Shown here: one piece after another, positions 18,087-26,090 of the stretch
Layout: each line of letters starts with the position of its first letter
Numbering within the stretch: position 1 is the stretch's first letter
Source of the DNA: Arthrobacter sp. RIT-PI-e
GTDB taxonomy: Bacteria; Actinomycetota; Actinomycetes; Actinomycetales; Micrococcaceae
Direction: 5' to 3'
Assembly: GCF_001187915.1 (NCBI RefSeq)
Contig: NZ_LGIU01000054.1
Span: 1 to 49,019, forward strand
Length of the DNA: 49,019 nt
Position numbers and translations under genes: made by a program
The notes under the pieces: generated by a model
The model's input: only the letters and a program-made list of their open reading frames with translations
Database searches by the model: none
Told to the model about the DNA's origin: nothing

Positions 18087-19450
18087 GGATCGTCGTCGTC
18101 GGGGACGTGCTGCTGGACACCGACCTGTCCGGGGGCGCCGGGCGGCTCTCACCGGACGCGCCCGTGCCCGTGGTGGACGTCGACCGCGTGCAGCGCCGTG
18201 CCGGGGGTGCCGGGCTCGTGGCACGGATGCTCGCCGCGGACGGTCATGACACCGTGCTGGTCACGGTGCTCGGGGAGGACGACGCCGCGACCCTGCTCCG
18301 CACGGAGCTCGACGGCGTGACGGTGGTGTCCGGTCCGTCCGGCGCGCCGACCCCCGTGAAAACCCGCGTGCGGGCTTCCGGGCAGCCGGTGGTGCGCTTC
18401 GACGAGGGATGCGCGACACCACCGGTCCCCGCCGTCCCCGCAGCACTGCTCGCAGCACTCGACGGGGCGGCCGCCGTCGTCGCCGCCGACTACGGTCGCG
18501 GTCTGCTCGCCAACGACGAGCTCCGGGCACGCCTGGAGACACTCGCGGCGTCCGTCCCCGTGGTCTGGGACCCCCACCCCGCCGGCGCGCAGCCGGGCCC
18601 CGGCGCCGCGGCCGTCCCCCCGAACATCGGCGAGGCGCTGCGCTTCTCCGGCGTCGAGGGTTCCGGTACCTCCGCGGCCGCCGCGGCGGCGGAGGTGCTG
18701 CTCGACCGCTGGCGCAGCCGCGCCGTGCTCGTCACCATGGGGGAGCAGGGGGCCCTGGTCTCCGCCGCCGGACTCCTGCCCCAGGTGGTCCCCGCGCCGA
18801 AGGTGACGGCGGCGGACCCGTGCGGGGCCGGGGACCGCTTCGCCTCCGCGCTCGCCGTCGCCCTCGCCGGCGGTGCCGCCGTCGACGCCGCCACGCAGCA
18901 GGCCGCGGAGGCCGCCGCCCTGTTCCTCGGCTCGGGGGGCGTGGGTGCCATGGGCCGCAGGCGCGACAAGGCGCCGGAGCAGCTGCCGGTGGACGGACTG
19001 GACGCGCTGAACGTGGTCCGCCGGACCCGGGAGGCCGGCGGCACAGTGGTGGCCACCGGAGGGTGCTTCGACCTCCTCCACGCCGGGCACGCCCGGACGG
19101 TCGCGGCGGCGCGGGGCCTCGGGGACGGCCTGATCGTCTGCCTGAACTCCGACGAGTCCGTGCGCGGGCTCAAGGGGGAGAGCAGGCCGATCATCAAGCA
19201 GGAGGACCGCGCCGAGCTCCTCGCTGCCCTGGAGTGCGTGGACGCCGTCCTGGTCTTCGGCGAGTCGACACCGGAGAACGCGATCTCCCGCCTCCAGCCC
19301 GACATTTGGGTCAAGGGCGGCGACTACGCCGCGGAGGACCTCCCGGAGGCCACCCTCATGAGCAGCTGGGGTGGGCGGACGGTCACCGTGCCCTACATCC
19401 CCGCCCGCTCCACCACGAAACTCGCAGCCGCCCTCGCCCGCGTGGGCTGA
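18083..19450 (+). CDS. Bifunctional heptose kinase/nucleotidyltransferase, HldE-like (first copy)
   Basis: A 455-residue two-domain protein. Residues 1-300 are a ribokinase-family (PfkB) domain with the HldE-type segment RLSPDAPVPVVDVDRV, the GGAG substrate loop, and the phosphoryl-transfer motif DPCGAGDRF near residue 250. Residues about 315-455 are a cytidylyltransferase-like domain with GGCFDLLHAGHARTV, a HxGH motif. In LPS producers HldE phosphorylates heptose 7-phosphate at C1 and then attaches AMP. The ATG at 18083 overlaps the SIS gene stop (ATGA). Compared with the second copy at 23,056, the kinase motif and linker differ and the Ala content is higher, so the two may act on different sugars. 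Confidence 0.9.
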   Translation: MRIVVVGDVLLDTDLSGGAGRLSPDAPVPVVDVDRVQRRAGGAGLVARMLAADGHDTVLVTVLGEDDAATLLRTELDGVTVVSGPSGAPTPVKTRVRASGQPVVRFDEGCATPPVPAVPAALLAALDGAAAVVAADYGRGLLANDELRARLETLAASVPVVWDPHPAGAQPGPGAAAVPPNIGEALRFSGVEGSGTSAAAAAAEVLLDRWRSRAVLVTMGEQGALVSAAGLLPQVVPAPKVTAADPCGAGDRFASALAVALAGGAAVDAATQQAAEAAALFLGSGGVGAMGRRRDKAPEQLPVDGLDALNVVRRTREAGGTVVATGGCFDLLHAGHARTVAAARGLGDGLIVCLNSDESVRGLKGESRPIIKQEDRAELLAALECVDAVLVFGESTPENAISRLQPDIWVKGGDYAAEDLPEATLMSSWGGRTVTVPYIPARSTTKLAAALARVG

Positions 19451-19505
19451 GCGGCTGCAGACCTGCGCCCGGTGTCATCGGGCGGACGCAACGAAAGGAA
19501 CGAAC

Positions 19506-20219
19506 ATGACGGAGAACGCATCGGCCAGTGGCTTCAACCCGGGACGCGTCCTGGTGACCGGAGGGGGCTCCGGTCTCGGAGCGGCGATCGTCCAGGGCGT
19601 GCTCGCCGCGGGCGGCACCCCGGTGGTCCTGGACCGCGACATCAGCCGCGTCAGCGGGGTCAAGGCCTACGAGGTGGACGTCGCCGACCGCGAGGCCGTG
19701 GAGAAGGCGGTCAAGGAGGCCGCGGAGACCCTGGACGGACTCGACGCCGTGGTCACCGCCGCCGGGATCGACCGCTGCGGGGCGCTGGACACGGTGCCGG
19801 CGGACCAGTGGGAGAAGGTGATCGGCGTGAACCTCATGGGCACGGCGTCCACCGCCCGCGCGGCGCTGCCCTACCTCAAGCAGACCCACGGCCGCGTGGT
19901 CACCATCGCCTCCACGCTCGGCATCAAGGCCGTGGGCGACGCCACCGCGTACTGCGCGTCCAAGTTCGGCGTCATGGGCTTCTCGCAGGCCCTCGCCGCC
20001 GAGACCACCGGTCAGATCGGCGTCACCACGATCATCCCCGGCGGCATGAAGACCCGCTTCTTCGACGACCGCGACGAGCAGTACAAGCCGCAGGACGACT
20101 CCCGCCTGAACGACCCCGAGCGCGTGGCCGAGGCGATTCTCTTCGCGCTCTCACAGCCCAGGAGCTGCGAGATCCGCGAGATGGTCATCGCCCACGCAGA
20201 AGAAGGCTCGTGGCCCTGA
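19506..20219 (+). CDS. Classical short-chain dehydrogenase/reductase in the glycan operon
   Basis: A 237-residue NAD(P)-dependent SDR. The cofactor motif TGGGSGLG is near residue 17, AAGID stands at the NNAG position, and the catalytic Tyr/Lys are in AYCASKFG near residue 148. The ATG at 19506 has GAAAGGAAC upstream, 55 bases after the first HldE gene. It is a classical SDR, not an extended one, so it is not an HldD heptose epimerase. It could reduce or oxidise a sugar intermediate or be unrelated to sugars. Its last 35 bases overlap the convergent GT9 gene. Confidence 0.9.
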   Translation: MTENASASGFNPGRVLVTGGGSGLGAAIVQGVLAAGGTPVVLDRDISRVSGVKAYEVDVADREAVEKAVKEAAETLDGLDAVVTAAGIDRCGALDTVPADQWEKVIGVNLMGTASTARAALPYLKQTHGRVVTIASTLGIKAVGDATAYCASKFGVMGFSQALAAETTGQIGVTTIIPGGMKTRFFDDRDEQYKPQDDSRLNDPERVAEAILFALSQPRSCEIREMVIAHAEEGSWP

Positions 20220-21336
20220 GTTCGGCGACGTCCGCGTAGACGGCGTCGGGCCGGACGGCGGAGACCAGTGAGTCGTCGTGCTCGCAGCGTTCCGCCGTCC
20301 AGCCCACCTGGGTGACGTCCACCCCGCAGACGGGACACGCGATCACCCAGGCGAGGTGGACGCGGTGGAAGGTACGGCCGATCGCCCCGGCGTTGATCAT
20401 GTTGCCCACCCAGTACACGCCCACCGTCGGCGTGCCCACCGCCTGGGCCAGGTGGCGCGGTCCGCTGTCGTTGCCCACCATCACCGCACTGCGGTCCAGC
20501 ACCCCCGTGAGCTCACCCAGGCCCAGCGTCCCGGCGAGGGAGCGGACGTCCGCGCCCGGGGACACCTCGAGGGCCAGCCGAACGATCTCCTCGGCCATCG
20601 GCACGTCCGTGGCGTCCCCCACCACCACCACCTCGCACCCCTCCGCGGCGGCCCGGACGGCGACCTCCGCGAAGGACGACGCCGGCCAGCGGCGCCGGGG
20701 GTCGGTGGCGCCGGGGTGCAGGGTGACCACGGTGCCGTCCCCGGTCAGCGCGGCGGCCGCATCCACCTCCTCGGGGCGGACCTCCACGCGCGGTTCGAGG
20801 TCCACGGCCACGGCGCCGGCCAGACCCACCACCTCCAGGGCGCGGAACACCTCGTGCTGGTAGTAGACGTACGGGACGGTGCGCTCCAGCTCCGCCGCAT
20901 CGGGCGTCCGCGTACCGATCGTGTGCCGGGCGCCCAGCCGCAGCAGGAACGGGTTCGAGTTGCGGCCGCCCCCGTGCAGCTGCGCGGCGAGGTCGAACCG
21001 GCCGCGCACGTCCTCGAAGAACGCCTCGACCGCCGCCGGATCGGGTTCACCGGGCCGCACGCCGGGGGAGACGGGTAGCTCCACGACGGCGGACACCGGA
21101 CCGGGCCGGCCGCTCAGGAGCGCCGCGTGCGCGGGCATCCCCAGGAGGGTGATCTCCGCCTCCGGGTAGCGGTCCTTCAGCGCCGCGATGGCCGGTAGGG
21201 CGAACATGAGGTCCCCGAGGCCGCCCCCGCGCAGCACGGCGATGTGCCGTACGTCCTCGAAGGGGGCGAACACGGGGCCCACGGAACGGGCCGTGCCGTG
21301 GCGCCCGCCGAGGTCCGCCGTCGTCTCCTGGCGCAT
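20185..21336 (-). CDS. Glycosyltransferase family 9 protein (third copy)
   Basis: A 383-residue heptosyltransferase-like enzyme. It opens with HIAVLRGGGLGDLMFALPAIAALKDRYP, and the donor site is VGNDSGPRHLAQAVGTPTVGVYW near residues 285-307. The tail has paired Cys (ACPVCGVDVTQVGWTAERC) that could bind a metal or form a disulfide. The ATG at 21336 is fixed by GGGAAGGA; upstream in-frame starts would add a Gly/Asn-rich stretch with no ribosome binding site. The gene runs opposite to the rest of the cluster, is convergent with the SDR by a 35-base overlap, and is divergent from the aldehyde dehydrogenase gene across about 310 bases. Confidence 0.9.
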   Translation of the reverse strand: MRQETTADLGGRHGTARSVGPVFAPFEDVRHIAVLRGGGLGDLMFALPAIAALKDRYPEAEITLLGMPAHAALLSGRPGPVSAVVELPVSPGVRPGEPDPAAVEAFFEDVRGRFDLAAQLHGGGRNSNPFLLRLGARHTIGTRTPDAAELERTVPYVYYQHEVFRALEVVGLAGAVAVDLEPRVEVRPEEVDAAAALTGDGTVVTLHPGATDPRRRWPASSFAEVAVRAAAEGCEVVVVGDATDVPMAEEIVRLALEVSPGADVRSLAGTLGLGELTGVLDRSAVMVGNDSGPRHLAQAVGTPTVGVYWVGNMINAGAIGRTFHRVHLAWVIACPVCGVDVTQVGWTAERCEHDDSLVSAVRPDAVYADVAELRATSLLLRGR

Positions 21337-21550
21337 GATGTCCTTCCCGTTCCTGTCCTGGCCCGTGTTCCGGGGTCCGTTCCCGGCCGCTGCCGATCCC
21401 GTGCCGTGTCCCGCACCCGGCACCGCGGTGCCGGGTGTCGTGCCGGCGGAGCCGCGGATCCGCCCGGCTCCCCGGCCACACTATGCCAGGCGCGCCGAGG
21501 AGGAGTCCCGACCATGTCCCGCCCTCGGCCCGGGTATTTGCCCCCGGACT

Positions 21551-21576
21551 GTGTGAAGGATCGGCGGCCTGGGTAT
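21551..21576 (+). promoter_or_regulatory. SigB/SigF-type promoter candidate before the aldehyde dehydrogenase
   Basis: GTGT (21551-21554), 16 bases, then GGGTAT (21571-21576). This is the same 16-base spacing as the element before the HAD gene, with the textbook GGGTAT -10 sequence of stress sigma factors. Initiation would be about 65 bases before the aldehyde dehydrogenase ATG. Apart from this element, the divergent 21,337-21,646 region shows only a weak TAGTGT-type box toward the GT9 gene. Confidence 0.55.
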
Positions 21577-21646
21577 GGGAAGAGTAGCCGTGCACCCGGT
21601 TGCGGCGGGTGGCACGGCCACAGGCAGGACGACGACGAGGAGCACC

Positions 21647-23056
21647 ATGTCCGGCATGACCCAGGAGAGCCCCCTGCTGCAGGTGGAGGGCGAGCGGTCC
21701 ATCACCATCCAGGACCCCCGGGACGGCAGCGACGTGGGCACGCTCGCCTGCGCCGACCGTGAGCAGGTGGCGCTCGCCGTCCCCCTCGCCCGCACCGTGC
21801 ACCCCGAATGGGCGGCCACCAGCCCCGCCGAGCGCGGAGCGGCGCTCCGGCGTGCAGCGGCGGCGCTCCGGGCCGGTGCGCAGGACCTCGCCGAACTCAA
21901 CACCCGGGAGACCGGCAAACCGCTCGAGGACGCACTGGGCGGTATCGAGGCGGGGATCTCCACCCTCGAGCAGTACGCGGAACTGGGCCCCGTGCATCGC
22001 GGGCTGAGCCTGCGCGGGGCGGTCCTCGCCACCGACTACACCGTGGCGGAACCACGCGGCGTCGCCGTGCTGCTGACACCGTGGAACGATCCGGTGGCCG
22101 TGGCGGCAGGGCTGATCGGGGCCGCGCTGGTGACCGGCAACACTGTGATCCACAAGCCGAGCGAACGCTGCCCCCACGTGGGTGCGCTGCTCGGACGCCT
22201 GCTGCAGCCGGCCTTCCCTCCCGGGGTGTTCACGACGCTGACCGGCGATGCGGGGACGGGACACCTGCTGACCACGGAATCCGGCGTGGACGTCTTCGCG
22301 CACGTGGGTTCCAGTGCCACCGGTGCGCGGATCGCGCGGGCCGCGGCCCTGACCGGCGCCCACGTGATCAGGGAGAACGGCGGCAACGACCCCCTGCTCG
22401 TCGACGCCGACGTGGATCCGGTGTGGGCGGCGGGTCAGGCCGCCCTGGGTGCCTTCGCGAACAGCGGCCAGATCTGCACGTCCGTGGAGCGCATCTACGT
22501 GCACCGCGACATCGCCGAGCCATTCCTCGCGGCGCTCACCGAGGAGGCCCGGAGCAGGAACGCCGGGAGCTTCGCCCCCCTGGTGGACCGGCGCATGCGC
22601 CGTGTCGTGGACGAGCAGGTGGGTGAGGCACTCACCCTCGGAGCGACGTGCCTGGAGGGCGGTGCCGTCCCGGACGGACCGGGCGCCCACTACCCGGCCA
22701 CCGTGCTCACCGACTGCACCGAGGCGATGACCCTCATGACCGAGGAGACCTTCGGCCCGGTGGCCCCGGTGACGGTGGTGGACAGCTTCGAGGACGGGCT
22801 CCGGCTCGCCGCCGCGGGCCCGTACGGGCTGGCGGCCTCCGTCCTCACCGGGAGCATCGCGCACGCGCAGCAGGCGATCGCCGGCCTGAGCGTGGGGACG
22901 GTCAAGGTCAATGCCGTCTTCGGCGGGGCACCCGGAGGCGCCGCGCAGCCGCGCGGCATCAGCGGTGCGGGCTTCGGGTACGGTCCGGAGCTGCTGGACG
23001 AGTTCGCCCTCGTGAAGGTGGTCCACATCAGCACACCGCCGGCGAGGGCGCACTGA
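21647..23056 (+). CDS. Aldehyde dehydrogenase family protein
   Basis: A 469-residue NAD(P)-dependent aldehyde dehydrogenase. NAD-site blocks include VAVLLTPWNDPVAVAAGLIGAAL and NTVIHKPSERCP. The catalytic Glu is in the ENGGND segment, where family members usually have ELGGND, and the catalytic Cys is in FANSGQICTSVERIYV near residue 278. The C-terminal TEETFGPVAPV block is intact. The ATG at 21647 is chosen because GAGGAGC lies just upstream; an in-frame ATG at 21575 sits on the promoter-like element. The stop and the ATG of the second HldE gene overlap (TGATG), so the two are co-translated. The substrate is unknown; a sugar-derived aldehyde is a guess from context. Confidence 0.92.
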   Translation: MSGMTQESPLLQVEGERSITIQDPRDGSDVGTLACADREQVALAVPLARTVHPEWAATSPAERGAALRRAAAALRAGAQDLAELNTRETGKPLEDALGGIEAGISTLEQYAELGPVHRGLSLRGAVLATDYTVAEPRGVAVLLTPWNDPVAVAAGLIGAALVTGNTVIHKPSERCPHVGALLGRLLQPAFPPGVFTTLTGDAGTGHLLTTESGVDVFAHVGSSATGARIARAAALTGAHVIRENGGNDPLLVDADVDPVWAAGQAALGAFANSGQICTSVERIYVHRDIAEPFLAALTEEARSRNAGSFAPLVDRRMRRVVDEQVGEALTLGATCLEGGAVPDGPGAHYPATVLTDCTEAMTLMTEETFGPVAPVTVVDSFEDGLRLAAAGPYGLAASVLTGSIAHAQQAIAGLSVGTVKVNAVFGGAPGGAAQPRGISGAGFGYGPELLDEFALVKVVHISTPPARAH

Positions 23057-24582
23057 TGGAGGAGGCGGTCGACGGCGCGCACGGTGAGCTGTCCGAGGTC
23101 CGCGGACCCGCGGCCTGGCTGCCGGCCGCCATCGCCGACCGCGCACCCCGCGTCACCGTGGTGGGCGACGCCATGCTGGACGGCTGGTGGAGCGGCACCA
23201 TCGAGCGTTTCTGCCGGGAGGCACCGGCCCCGGTGGTGGACATCACCCGCCGGGACTACGCCGCCGGTGGGGCGGCCAACACGGCCATGAACCTCGCGGC
23301 GCTGGGCGCACGCGTGCGCATGTGCGGGTTGATCGGGGACGACGACGCCGGTACACGGCTGCGGGCCCTCCTCGACTCCGCCGGTGTGGACACCACCGAC
23401 CTGCTGCAGGATCCGCGGGTGTCCACCACCACCAAGTACCGGATCCTGGGCGGTGACCAGGTGATGCTGCGGCTGGACGACACCCAGGACCGGGTGCCGG
23501 TGGCGGCGGTCGAGGCCCTGGCCGCCCGGGTACCGCACGCCGTCGCCGGTGCGGACGCGGTGATGGTCTGCGACTACGGCTCCGGCGCGCTCGGCGGACC
23601 GGTGCGGGAGGTCCTCGGGCGGGCCGGGATGATCGCTCCCGCCACCCTCGTGGTGGTGGACGCCCACGACACCGCGGCGTGGTGCTCCCTGAACCCGGAC
23701 ATCGTCACCCCGAACGCACAGGAGGCCGAGCAGGTCCTCGCCCTGCGCCTGGATCCGCGCACGGACCGCTCCGCCGTGGTGGGGCAGCACCGGGAGCGGC
23801 TGCTCGCCGCGACCAACGCGGCGGCCGTGGTGGTGACCCTGGACCGTGACGGCACGGTCCTGCTCGCCCGCGACGGCGAGGTGCACCGCACCTGGGCGCG
23901 TCCGGCCACCGAGAAGCAGGCCTCCGGGGCGGGCGACACCTTCGTGGCGAGCCTCACGGCGGCCAGGGCTGTGGGGCTGCCGCTCACCACGAGCCTGGAC
24001 CTGGCCCAGGCCGCGGCCGACGTCGTGGTCCACCGCCCCGGCACCTCGGTGTGCACCACCGCCGATCTCACCTCCCACCTGCAGCAGGTCGCCGACACGG
24101 CGTTATCCACCCCCGAGCTCCTGCGCGAGGTCGCGGCCCACCGGGCGGCGGGGCGGCGGATCGTGCTCACCAACGGGTGCTTCGACGTGCTGCACCGCGG
24201 CCACACCCGGTACCTGAACCAGGCCAAGCAGCTGGGCGACATCCTGGTGGTGGCCCTCAACGACGACGCCGGTGTGCGCAGGCTCAAGGGCCCGGACCGC
24301 CCGATCAACCCGATCGCGGACCGCGCGGGGGTCATTGCCTCCCTGAGCTGCGTGGACTACGTCACCGTGTTCGACACCGACACCCTGGTACCCCTGATCG
24401 AGCAGCTGAGGCCGGACGTGTACGCCAAGGGCGGCGACTACACGGCCCAGATGCTCGAGGAGACCCCCGCCGTGGAGGCGTGCGGCGGCAGGGTGAGCAT
24501 CCTCGACTACGTGCCCGAGCGGTCGACGGCGGCCGTGGTGCGGCGGATCCGGGCCACACCGCTCGCCGAGGACGCCCCGTGA
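23056..24582 (+). CDS. Bifunctional heptose kinase/nucleotidyltransferase, HldE-like (second copy)
   Basis: A 508-residue two-domain protein. The kinase domain (residues about 30-330) starts VTVVGDAMLDGWWSGTIERFCREAPAPVVDI, has the GGAANTAMNLAALGA substrate loop and the phosphoryl-transfer motif ASGAGDTF. The transferase domain (about 370-508) has LTNGCFDVLHRGHTRYLNQAKQLGD, VALNDDAGVRRLKGPDRPINP and RPDVYAKGGDYT, which is very close to canonical HldE. It is the more typical of the two HldE proteins in the window and probably makes ADP-D-glycero-D-manno-heptose. The ATG at 23056 overlaps the aldehyde dehydrogenase stop. A short hairpin follows at 24,613. Confidence 0.93.
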   Translation: MEEAVDGAHGELSEVRGPAAWLPAAIADRAPRVTVVGDAMLDGWWSGTIERFCREAPAPVVDITRRDYAAGGAANTAMNLAALGARVRMCGLIGDDDAGTRLRALLDSAGVDTTDLLQDPRVSTTTKYRILGGDQVMLRLDDTQDRVPVAAVEALAARVPHAVAGADAVMVCDYGSGALGGPVREVLGRAGMIAPATLVVVDAHDTAAWCSLNPDIVTPNAQEAEQVLALRLDPRTDRSAVVGQHRERLLAATNAAAVVVTLDRDGTVLLARDGEVHRTWARPATEKQASGAGDTFVASLTAARAVGLPLTTSLDLAQAAADVVVHRPGTSVCTTADLTSHLQQVADTALSTPELLREVAAHRAAGRRIVLTNGCFDVLHRGHTRYLNQAKQLGDILVVALNDDAGVRRLKGPDRPINPIADRAGVIASLSCVDYVTVFDTDTLVPLIEQLRPDVYAKGGDYTAQMLEETPAVEACGGRVSILDYVPERSTAAVVRRIRATPLAEDAP

Positions 24583-24612
24583 GCTGACATCGCTCGGGGA
24601 CAGGGGCCCCGA

Positions 24613-24628
24613 CGCCTCCGGTGAGGCG
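24613..24628 (+). terminator. Small hairpin after the second HldE gene
   Basis: CGCCTC, loop CGGT, GAGGCG, extended by flanking G and C bases, lies 30 bases after the stop codon. There is no T-run. It is a weak terminator candidate for the aldehyde dehydrogenase-HldE unit. Confidence 0.4.
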
Positions 24629-24787
24629 CCAGGCATGGATCTCCCCTCGGGTGCGCTGCACCCGGACGGGATGCTCATCACGGTGCCGGACCGTGACACA
24701 GACACTGCCCGGGTGGTCCCCGGGCCAGTGACGGCCCTCCCGTCCGGGAGTGCCGTGCGGAACCGAAGCGACACGAAGGAGCACACC

Positions 24788-24976
24788 ATGGCAGATCCGA
24801 GTCCCATCGACATCCAGAAGGCCCTGGGCGGCATGGAGTACCCGGCGTCCAAGGCGGACATCGTCTCCCACGCGAAGGACAAGGGCGCCGACGACGCCGT
24901 CCTCGACGCCCTCAACGGTCTCCCGGACCGGGAGTACGATTCGCCCACGGACGTGAACAAGGAAGCCTCCAACTAG
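24788..24976 (+). CDS. Small DUF2795-like protein
   Basis: A 62-residue protein. PSPIDIQKALGGMEYPASKADIVSHAKDKGADDAVLDALNGLPDREYDSPTDVNKEA matches the compact helical DUF2795 pattern: an L-x-G-M-x-YPASK core followed by a run ending in LxxLPDREY. The function of the family is unknown; members are often annotated in actinobacteria as small acidic proteins. The ATG is fixed by GAAGGAG upstream; the longer open frame before it has no coding character. A strong terminator follows immediately, so it is its own unit. Confidence 0.88.
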   Translation: MADPSPIDIQKALGGMEYPASKADIVSHAKDKGADDAVLDALNGLPDREYDSPTDVNKEASN

Positions 24977-24990
24977 GAGGACCCCGGGTG

Positions 24991-25017
24991 CGGCGCCCCT
25001 CCCCGGGAGGGGCGCCG
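24991..25017 (+). terminator. Strong hairpin terminator after the DUF2795-like gene
   Basis: A perfect 12-bp stem (CGGCGCCCCTCC and its complement) with a 3-base loop lies 14 bases after the stop, followed by TTC. It separates this gene from the cation diffusion facilitator gene. Confidence 0.75.
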
Positions 25018-25052
25018 TTCCCGGACCGGCACGAGGCGCGGAGAGGTATGCC

Positions 25053-26090
25053 ATGAAGAGGCCGGTCCCCTCCCCGGGGCGTGGGAGCGCCCCGGTCCGT
25101 TCCGGTTCGACGGGCCGGAAGAGGGGCGGGGAGGGGCCGGTGACGGTCATCATCGCGTTCACCGCCAATCTCCTCGTGGCGGGGGCCAAGTCGTTCGCCG
25201 CCCTCGTCACGGGGGCGGCGGCCCTGACCCCCCAGGCCGCGCCCTCCCGGGCGGCCACCGGCAACCAGATCTTCCTCCTGGTCGCCGAACGCAAGTCGAG
25301 GCGGCACCGGGACCGTTCGCCCCCCATGGGCTACGGACGCGAGGCCTACGTCTGGTCCATGTTCGCCGCGTTCGGCCTGTTCACGGCGGGCGCCGTGGTC
25401 TCCATCACGCACGGCATCCAGCAACTCCTCGAGCCGGAGTCGGCGGGTGACTACGGCATCGCCTACGCCGTCCTCGCTTTCGCGTTCGTGCTGGAGGGCA
25501 TCTCCTTCCTCCAGGCCTACCGGCAGGCGAGGAAGGCCGGGAGGGAACGCGGTACCAGCACGCTCCGGACCGTGTCCGACTCCTCCGACCCCACGTTGCG
25601 CGCCGTCTTCGCCGAGGACTCCGCGGCACTGGTGGGGCTCGTGCTCGCGTTCACCGGGATCCTCCTGCACCAGGTGACCGGTTCACCCGTGCCGGACGCC
25701 ATCGGGTCCATCCTCGTCGGGGTGCTGCTCGGGGTGGTCGCCGTGATCCTGATCGACCGGAACCGGCGCTTCCTGGTCGGGCAGGCGGTGTCGCCGGACC
25801 TGCTGGACCTGGTGGCGGGACGGCTCGGCGCCCATCCGAGCATCGAGCGGATCACCTACCTCCATCTCGAGTACGTGGGGCCGGGACGGCTCTACCTCGT
25901 CGCGGCGGTGGGCCTCGTGGGCGACCACGTGGGGCACGACGTCGCCGTGACGCTCCGGGCGGGGGGGCGGGCCGTCGAGGAGCACGAGCACATCGAGGAG
26001 GCCGTCCTCACGCCCTCCACCCCGGACGAGCCGACGCCCGGGCGCGGCCCCGCCGCACCCGCTCCCGTGCACGGCGGTGGGCGCGACTAG
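25053..26090 (+). CDS. Cation diffusion facilitator family protein with altered metal site
   Basis: A 345-residue inner-membrane metal exporter homologue (zinc, manganese or iron type). Membrane segments begin VTVIIAFTANLLVAGAKSF. The conserved MGYGREAYVWSMFAAFGLFTAGAVVSI and AVFAEDSAALVGLVLAFTGILL are present, then a cytoplasmic C-terminal domain (RRFLVGQAVSPDLLDLV). The second-helix metal site, normally AEAAHSWADTGN, reads PQAAPSRAATGN here: the metal His and Asp are Pro (64) and Ala (68). The SHPMGYG motif reads SPPMGYG. These changes are mostly A-to-C or T-to-C, so base-call error is possible. The ATG at 25053 follows GGAGAGG. The last four bases overlap the convergent VOC gene. Confidence 0.85.
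   Translation: MKRPVPSPGRGSAPVRSGSTGRKRGGEGPVTVIIAFTANLLVAGAKSFAALVTGAAALTPQAAPSRAATGNQIFLLVAERKSRRHRDRSPPMGYGREAYVWSMFAAFGLFTAGAVVSITHGIQQLLEPESAGDYGIAYAVLAFAFVLEGISFLQAYRQARKAGRERGTSTLRTVSDSSDPTLRAVFAEDSAALVGLVLAFTGILLHQVTGSPVPDAIGSILVGVLLGVVAVILIDRNRRFLVGQAVSPDLLDLVAGRLGAHPSIERITYLHLEYVGPGRLYLVAAVGLVGDHVGHDVAVTLRAGGRAVEEHEHIEEAVLTPSTPDEPTPGRGPAAPAPVHGGGRD

Noticed and set aside
19506-20219. SDR as the HldD heptose epimerase
   Set aside because: The protein is a classical 237-residue SDR with TGGGSGLG and YCASK. HldD is an extended SDR of about 310 residues with a different N-terminal glycine motif.
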